Shown: positions 59,178 to 64,000 of the stretch, in pieces
Layout of the letters: each line of letters opens with the position of its first letter
How positions within the stretch are numbered: position 1 is the first letter of the stretch
DNA from: Caballeronia pedi
Lineage (GTDB): Bacteria; Pseudomonadota; Gammaproteobacteria; Burkholderiales; Burkholderiaceae
Assembly (NCBI RefSeq): GCF_001544915.2
Contig: NZ_FCOE02000002.1
Location: 248,001-312,000 of the forward strand
Direction: 5' to 3'
DNA: 64,000 nucleotides
Notes under the pieces: generated by a model
What the model was told of the DNA's origin: nothing
Databases searched by the model: none
Seen by the model: only the letters and a program-made list of their open reading frames with translations
Program-made: the position numbers and the translations under genes

Positions 59178-60326
59178 ATGAATGTTTTCTGGTTCATCCC
59201 CACGCACGGCGACAGCCGCTATCTCGGCACGTCGCAAGGCGCGCGCGCCGCGAATTACGATTACTTCCGCCAGATCGCCGTGGCCGCCGACACGCTCGGC
59301 TATGAAGGCGTGCTGCTGCCCACGGGCCGTTCCTGCGAGGACGCGTGGGTGGTCGCCTCCAGCCTGATTCCCGCGACGAAGCGTCTGAAGTTCCTCGTCG
59401 CGATCCGGCCGGGCCTGAGTTCGCCGGGACTGTCGGCGCGCATGGCATCGACGTTCGACCGGCTGTCTAACGGGCGTCTGCTCATCAACGTCGTGACGGG
59501 CGGCGATCCGACCGAACTCGCCGGCGATGGCGTGTTCCACGATCACGACACGCGCTACGAAATCACCGACGAATTCCTCACGATCTGGCGCGGCCTGCTG
59601 GAACAGTCGCACGACAGCGGCGCCTTCGATTTCGACGGCAAGCATCTGCGATCGCAGGGCGGCAAGGTGTTATATCCGCCGGTGCAAAAGCAGCATCCGC
59701 CGCTGTGGTTCGGCGGTTCGTCGCCGGCGGCGCACGAGATCGCAACGAAGCATATCGACACATATCTGACGTGGGGCGAACCGCCCGAGGACGTCGCACG
59801 GAAATTGGCCGATATCCGCCGCCGCGCCGCCGACGCGGGCCGCTCGATCAAGTTCGGCATCCGCCTGCATGTGATCGTGCGCGAGACCGAACAAGAGGCG
59901 TGGGCGGACGCCGACAAGCTCATCAGCAAGCTCGACGATGAAACCATTCGCCGCGCGCAGGCGCAGTTCGCGAAGATGGATTCGGAAGGGCAGCGCCGCA
60001 TGGCCGCGCTGCACGGCGGCCAGCGCGACAAGCTGGAGGTGTATCCGCATCTGTGGGCGGGTGTGGGGCTCGTGCGCGGTGGCGCGGGCACGGCGCTCGT
60101 CGGCAATCCGGAACAGGTCGCCGGCCTGATGAAGCAATATGCGGAGCTCGGTATCGAAACGTTCATCCTGTCTGGATATCCGCATCTGGAAGAGTCATAT
60201 CGCTTCGCGGAACTGGTGTTCCCGCTGCTGCCGCGCCAACAGCGCGAGCAGATCAGCGGGCCGTTGTCGGGGCCGTTCGGTGAAGTCATCGGCACGTCGG
60301 AGTTGCCGAGGGTGTCGGCATCATGA
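59178..60326 (+). CDS. ssuD: FMNH2-dependent alkanesulfonate monooxygenase
   Basis: This 382-residue luciferase-fold enzyme, with almost the same length as E. coli SsuD, starts at ATG 59178 with [52 protein letters not shown] and [10 protein letters not shown] are hallmark SsuD segments, including the Cys and Arg-rich active-site regions. It cleaves alkanesulfonates to sulfite and aldehyde using FMNH2 and oxygen, giving sulfur when sulfate is scarce. No SsuE flavin reductase is next to it. The gene overlaps ssuC by ATGA. This enzyme is quite distinct from the LLM monooxygenase of the NRPS operon. Confidence 0.95.
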   Translation: MNVFWFIPTHGDSRYLGTSQGARAANYDYFRQIAVAADTLGYEGVLLPTGRSCEDAWVVASSLIPATKRLKFLVAIRPGLSSPGLSARMASTFDRLSNGRLLINVVTGGDPTELAGDGVFHDHDTRYEITDEFLTIWRGLLEQSHDSGAFDFDGKHLRSQGGKVLYPPVQKQHPPLWFGGSSPAAHEIATKHIDTYLTWGEPPEDVARKLADIRRRAADAGRSIKFGIRLHVIVRETEQEAWADADKLISKLDDETIRRAQAQFAKMDSEGQRRMAALHGGQRDKLEVYPHLWAGVGLVRGGAGTALVGNPEQVAGLMKQYAELGIETFILSGYPHLEESYRFAELVFPLLPRQQREQISGPLSGPFGEVIGTSELPRVSAS

Positions 60327-61105
60327 CGCTGAATTCCATTGCTCGCCGCGCGTTGCCGTGGCTCGTGCCGGTGCTGATCCTGATCGCATGGGAAAGCGCC
60401 GCGCGCACCGGCGGACTGTCATCGCGCGTGCTGCCCGAACCGCTCGCGGTCGTGAAGGCCGCGTGGGCGCTGATCGAGTCCGGCGATCTGTGGACGAACG
60501 TGAAGGTCAGCGCGGGGCGCGCACTCGCGGGCTTCGCGATGGGCGGCGGCATCGGCTTCGTGCTCGGTCTCGCGACCGGCCTCTTCAAGCCCGCCGAAGT
60601 CGCGCTCGACTCGACCGTGCAGATGATCCGCAACATTCCCGCGCTCGCGATGATTCCGTTGCTGATCCTGTGGTTCGGCATCGGCGAGGAAGCGAAGCTC
60701 GTGCTGGTCGCGCTGGGCGTGTTCTTTCCCGTCTACGTCAACACGTATCACGGCATTCGCTCGGTCGACCGCGACCTGATCGAGATGGCGAAGAGTTATG
60801 GCTTGTCGGGCTTCGCGCTGTATCGGCATGTGATCTTGCCGGGGGCGTTGCCGTCGATTCTCGTCGGCGTGCGCTTCGCGTTCGGGCTGATGTGGGTGAT
60901 GCTGATCGTGGCCGAGACGATCTCCGCGCAATCGGGCATCGGCTATATGACGATGAACGCGCGCGAGTTCCTGCAAACCGATGTCGTGGTGGTCGGCATC
61001 CTGCTTTACGCGCTGCTCGGCAAGCTGGCCGACACGGCCGCCCGCTCGATCGAACGCGCGACCCTGCGCTGGCATCCCGCGTATCAAACGAAGGCGCAAT
61101 CATGA
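60323..61105 (+). CDS. ssuC: Aliphatic sulfonate ABC transporter permease
   Basis: This 260-residue permease has about six membrane helices and the binding-protein-dependent transport signature loop in [20 protein letters not shown] followed by [20 protein letters not shown]. It is the SsuC type of sulfonate/nitrate/taurine permease. Its ATG overlaps the ssuD stop and its own stop overlaps the ssuB start (both ATGA), so the three are a tightly coupled unit. It forms the membrane channel through which sulfonates enter. A matching SsuA binding protein is not in the window. Confidence 0.93.
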   Translation: MTLNSIARRALPWLVPVLILIAWESAARTGGLSSRVLPEPLAVVKAAWALIESGDLWTNVKVSAGRALAGFAMGGGIGFVLGLATGLFKPAEVALDSTVQMIRNIPALAMIPLLILWFGIGEEAKLVLVALGVFFPVYVNTYHGIRSVDRDLIEMAKSYGLSGFALYRHVILPGALPSILVGVRFAFGLMWVMLIVAETISAQSGIGYMTMNAREFLQTDVVVVGILLYALLGKLADTAARSIERATLRWHPAYQTKAQS

Positions 61106-61911
61106 CCGTGATGAATTCGACGCTGAGCGGCACCGCCGACAGCTTTACGCAAAGCTTGCCGCGCACGCAGCCGCTCGCACGCGCGCCGCACGCGGGGCGC
61201 GACCTCGCCGTGTCGCTGCGCGGCGTGGAGAAGCGTTTCGGCGAGCGCACGGTGCTGGACCGGCTCGACTTTTCGATCGAGCGCGGCGGCTTCGTTTCGA
61301 TCGTCGGGCGCAGCGGTTGCGGCAAGTCCACCTTGCTGCGGCTCATCGCCGGTCTCGACCAGCCGACGGGCGGTGTCCTTCAACGCCACGCACCGGCAAC
61401 GGCAAGCGAGTTGCAGGTGCGCATCATGTTTCAGGACGCGCGGCTGTTGCCGTGGAAGAGCGTGCTCGACAACGTGATGATCGGCCTGCCGCGCAGCCAG
61501 CGCGACGAAGCCCGCGCGACGCTCGCCGAAGTGGGCCTCGCCGAGCGTGAGAAGGACTGGCCTTCGCGTCTGTCCGGTGGACAGCGGCAGCGCGTGGCGC
61601 TCGCGCGCGCGCTCGTGCATCGGCCGGATCTGCTGTTGCTCGATGAACCGCTCGGCGCGCTCGATGCATTGACGCGTATCGAGATGCAGGGTTTGATCGA
61701 GCGTCTGTGGCGCGAGCACAAGTTCACCGCGCTGCTCGTCACGCACGACGTGCAGGAAGCGGTGTCGCTCGGCGATCGCATCGTGCTGATCGACGCGGGG
61801 CGCATCACGCTCGATACCGCGGTGCCTTTGCAAAGGCCGCGCACACGCACTTCGCCGGGATTTGCCGAACTGGAAGAGCAGGTGTTGTCGCGCGTGCTTC
61901 AGCGCGGCTGA
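61102..61911 (+). CDS. ssuB: Aliphatic sulfonate ABC transporter ATPase
   Basis: This 269-residue ATPase has Walker [13 protein letters not shown] near residue 74, Q-loop region [17 protein letters not shown], signature [15 protein letters not shown] and Walker [23 protein letters not shown] is characteristic of the SsuB/TauB group. It starts with a leader of about 35 residues before the ATPase fold, a little longer than in E. coli. It energises SsuC for sulfonate uptake. It ends the ssuDCB operon, with 103 bases before the next gene. Confidence 0.93.
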   Translation: MTVMNSTLSGTADSFTQSLPRTQPLARAPHAGRDLAVSLRGVEKRFGERTVLDRLDFSIERGGFVSIVGRSGCGKSTLLRLIAGLDQPTGGVLQRHAPATASELQVRIMFQDARLLPWKSVLDNVMIGLPRSQRDEARATLAEVGLAEREKDWPSRLSGGQRQRVALARALVHRPDLLLLDEPLGALDALTRIEMQGLIERLWREHKFTALLVTHDVQEAVSLGDRIVLIDAGRITLDTAVPLQRPRTRTSPGFAELEEQVLSRVLQRG

Positions 61912-62014
61912 GCGTTCGGTTTTTCGCACAACCCGTGCGGATTGAAGCGGATTATCGACCAGCGTTTCGCTCGCTATCCTGTCGGCTGATCACAGGAGCG
62001 AAGGAGCGTGAATC

Positions 62015-62773
62015 ATGTCCGCGAGAAAGATTGCGATCATCACCGGCGGCAGCCGGGGACTCGGTCGAAACACCGTACTTAGCCTGGCGCAACGAGGCGT
62101 CGACAGCATCGTCACCTATCACAGCAACCAGCAGGAAGCCGGGAAGGTCGCGGCGCTGGTCGAGGAAGCCGGCGGGCGCGCGAAGGCGCTGCAACTCGAT
62201 GCCGGCAACACGCGCGGCTTCGATGCCTTCGCAAGCGACGTTCGCGCGACACTCGCCGACTGGGGCGACGACCGCTTCGATTTCCTCGTCAACAACGCGG
62301 GGACGTCGCATCACAACAGCATCGAGAAAACGACGGAAGCCGAGCTCGATGCGCTCTACGAAGTTCACTTCAAAGGCGTGTTCTTTCTCACGCAGAAACT
62401 GCTGCCGCTGCTTCGCGACGGCGGCCGCATCGTGAATATTTCCTCGGGTCTCACGCGCATCATCGTGCCGGAGAGCGCGCCTTACGGCTCGATGAAGGGC
62501 GCGGTCGAAGTGCTGACGAAATACATGGCGAAGGAACTCGCGCCGCGCAGGATCGCCGTCAACGTGGTCGCGCCCGGTGCGATCCAGACGGACTTCAGCG
62601 GCGGCATGGTGCGCGACAATCCGGAACTGAACCGGCGCATCGCCGATATGACCGCGCTCGGCCGCGCCGGCCTGCCCGATGACATCGGACCGATGATCGC
62701 GTCGTTGCTGTCCGAGGATAATCGCTGGGTCAATGCGCAGCGGATCGAAGTGTCGGGCGGCATGGCGATTTGA
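62015..62773 (+). CDS. Classical SDR-family oxidoreductase
   Basis: This 252-residue NAD(P)-dependent SDR has the cofactor loop TGGSRGLG, the NNAG motif, catalytic Ser in VNISSGLTR and an intact YGSMK. The C-terminus RIEVSGGMAI is of the FabG/glucose-dehydrogenase-like kind. AAGGAG lies upstream of the ATG. The substrate is unknown. It is a single gene between ssuB and a convergent Lrp-type regulator, with no obvious pathway link. The fold and active site are normal, unlike the SDR at 21287. Confidence 0.88.
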   Translation: MSARKIAIITGGSRGLGRNTVLSLAQRGVDSIVTYHSNQQEAGKVAALVEEAGGRAKALQLDAGNTRGFDAFASDVRATLADWGDDRFDFLVNNAGTSHHNSIEKTTEAELDALYEVHFKGVFFLTQKLLPLLRDGGRIVNISSGLTRIIVPESAPYGSMKGAVEVLTKYMAKELAPRRIAVNVVAPGAIQTDFSGGMVRDNPELNRRIADMTALGRAGLPDDIGPMIASLLSEDNRWVNAQRIEVSGGMAI

Positions 62774-62800
62774 ACGTTGCCGAAGTGAGCGCGGAGCGCG

Positions 62801-63274
62801 CTATGCGTCCAGCGGCACCGCGCTCACGCACTTGAGTTCATCGAGACACACGCTCGACTTCACGCCGCTCACGCCCGGTATGCGCATCAGCGTATCGAGC
62901 AGAAACTCCGACAGTCCTTTCAGATCGCGCGTGATTACCTTCAGCATGTAATCGATATCGCCGGTCACGGCGAAGCATTCCTGAATCTCGGCGAGCTTGC
63001 CGACGACACCCTTGAACTTCGCGAGGTCGCGCACGTGGCCGCGCTCCATCGTCACCTGAATGAAGGCGACGACGCCGAAGCCGAGCACCTGCGCGTCGAG
63101 CCGGGTCTCGTAGCCCTTGATCACGCCCATTTCCTCCAGCCGCCGATGACGCCGCAAGGTCTGCGCGGGCGACAGGTTGATCGCCTCCGCGAGTTCCAGA
63201 TTGGAGATGCGCCCGCGGGACTGCAGAATCCCGAGCAAACGCAGGTCGATACGGTCGATCTCGATAGTCTGCAA
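62801..63274 (-). CDS. Lrp/AsnC-family transcription regulator
   Basis: This 157-residue regulator has an N-terminal helix-turn-helix (about 5-60) with DLRLLGILQSRGRISNLELA and LSPAQTLRRHRRLEEMGVIKG, then an ACT-like RAM ligand domain (about 65-150). It starts with TTG at 63274, with a GGAG site nine bases upstream. Lrp/AsnC proteins sense amino acids and often control an adjacent divergent gene. Here that gene is an amino-acid permease, 178 bases away, so the regulator likely controls its expression in response to the transported amino acid. Confidence 0.88.
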   Translation of the reverse strand: MQTIEIDRIDLRLLGILQSRGRISNLELAEAINLSPAQTLRRHRRLEEMGVIKGYETRLDAQVLGFGVVAFIQVTMERGHVRDLAKFKGVVGKLAEIQECFAVTGDIDYMLKVITRDLKGLSEFLLDTLMRIPGVSGVKSSVCLDELKCVSAVPLDA

Positions 63275-63452
63275 TTTTCTTTCTCCGATGTGCCCGATGA
63301 GGAAATCCAGACGCGCAAACTAGGGTTTGTCTGCGCATCTTAGGAAATCATATTGTGTCGCAACAAATTTACACTGATTCCCCTCAATCGAGCGGGGACG
63401 CCCGCAGTCCGAAGCGTCCGGAATCCACCGCAGCACATAAGGAGAGAGACAC

Positions 63453-64000
63453 GTGGCACATGAGGGACAAGGCACGCTCAAGCGCGGCCTGAAGAACCGT
63501 CACATTCAGCTCATCGCGCTCGGCGGCGCGATCGGAACCGGGCTGTTTCTCGGCATCGCCCAGACGATCAAATCCGCAGGGCCTTCGGTGCTGCTCGGGT
63601 ATGCGATCGCGGGCGTCGTCGCGTTTTTCATCATGCGGCAACTGGGCGAGATGGTCGTCGACGAGCCCGTCGCGGGCTCGTTCAGCCATTTCGCGGACAA
63701 GTACTGCGGCCAATATGCGGGCTTCCTGTCGGGCTGGAATTACTGGGTGCTCTACATCCTCGTGTCGATGGCCGAGCTTTCGGCCGTGGGCATCTACGTT
63801 CAATACTGGTGGCCGGGCATTCCGACGTGGGTGTCCGCGCTCGTCTGCTTCTGCCTGATCAACGCGATCAACCTGACGAGCGTGAAGTCGTACGGCGAAC
63901 TGGAGTTCTGGTTCGCGATCGTCAAGGTGGTCGCGATCGTCGGCATGATCGGCTTCGGCGGCTATCTGCTCTTCTCGGGCAGTGCCGGACCGGAAGCGAG
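63453..64000 (+). CDS. Amino-acid permease (APC superfamily), 5'-part only
   Basis: The gene starts at GTG 63453 (AGGAGA seven bases upstream) and continues beyond the window, so about 182 residues are visible. NRHIQLIALGGAIGTGLFLG opens the first helix with the unwound Gly-rich substrate site of the AroP/PheP/proline-permease (AAT) family, and about five helices are present before the end. Members import amino acids with protons. The substrate cannot be set from the fragment. It is divergent from an Lrp-type regulator gene that probably controls it. Confidence 0.9.
   Translation, partial: MAHEGQGTLKRGLKNRHIQLIALGGAIGTGLFLGIAQTIKSAGPSVLLGYAIAGVVAFFIMRQLGEMVVDEPVAGSFSHFADKYCGQYAGFLSGWNYWVLYILVSMAELSAVGIYVQYWWPGIPTWVSALVCFCLINAINLTSVKSYGELEFWFAIVKVVAIVGMIGFGGYLLFSGSAGPEA

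Noticed and set aside
1..64000. tRNA, rRNA, riboswitch, transposase or integrase features
   Set aside because: None was recognised on either strand. Absence by eye is not proof.

Overview
The window reads as chromosome of a high-GC beta-proteobacterium of the Burkholderiaceae, most likely a Caballeronia/Paraburkholderia-type soil or plant-associated strain. The basis is uniformly GC-rich coding DNA, two DUF4148-type small secreted proteins (a family typical of that group), a heavy-metal czcCBA-RS cluster, sulfonate genes and many secreted lipoproteins. No rRNA, tRNA, CRISPR array, insertion sequence or phage gene was recognised. The species assignment is inference.

Layout. 1-370 is the start of a lipoprotein that runs off the window, probably a GH28-like pectinolytic enzyme. 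543-18388 (minus strand) is a compact five-gene nonribosomal peptide operon: an LLM flavin monooxygenase, a 4384-residue four-module NRPS (A-T-C-A-T-C-A-T-E-C-A-T-TE), an HpaB/PvcC-type aromatic hydroxylase, an MbtH protein and a PvdE/SyrD-type peptide exporter. Specificity codes read by eye suggest a beta-amino-acid-like starter, a hydrophobic residue, D-Tyr and Gly. The hydroxylase suggests the Tyr becomes a catechol. I do not recognise this as a known compound.

18562-23375 holds small housekeeping or membrane genes: an uncharacterised small protein, a methyltransferase, an SPFH protein with a two-helix partner, an SDR lacking the catalytic Tyr, a TMEM175-like protein and a VC0807-like protein. 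23439-27614 is a sugar-acid catabolic operon (FadR-type regulator, SDR, ACS-family MFS permease, mannonate-dehydratase-like enzyme) with a palindromic operator. Convergent to it, 27567-32812 is a complete mxaRSACKL-like operon, normally linked to methanol dehydrogenase maturation, but no dehydrogenase gene lies in the window. 32969-35359 pairs a DddP-like M24 enzyme with a GbcB-like reductase, suggesting sulfonium or betaine metabolism.

35687-45509 is rich in secreted proteins: a remarkable Gly/His/Asp repeat protein, a trypsin-like protease, a lipoprotein glycosidase, an SGNH esterase lipoprotein, a small Pro/Val-rich protein and a beta-helix protein. Embedded among these is a translationally coupled kinase plus a non-canonical enolase paralogue. 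45648-48752 encodes a free-standing A-T-TE enzyme with an acetoacetyl-CoA-synthetase-type adenylation domain.

49183-58016 is a Co/Zn/Cd efflux locus (czcC, czcB, czcA, response regulator, sensor kinase) flanked by DUF4148 proteins and preceded by a CusR/CzcR-like operator. 58117-61911 holds ssuDCB with a divergent MetQ-type binding protein where SsuA would be expected. The window ends with an SDR, an Lrp-family regulator and the beginning of an amino-acid permease.
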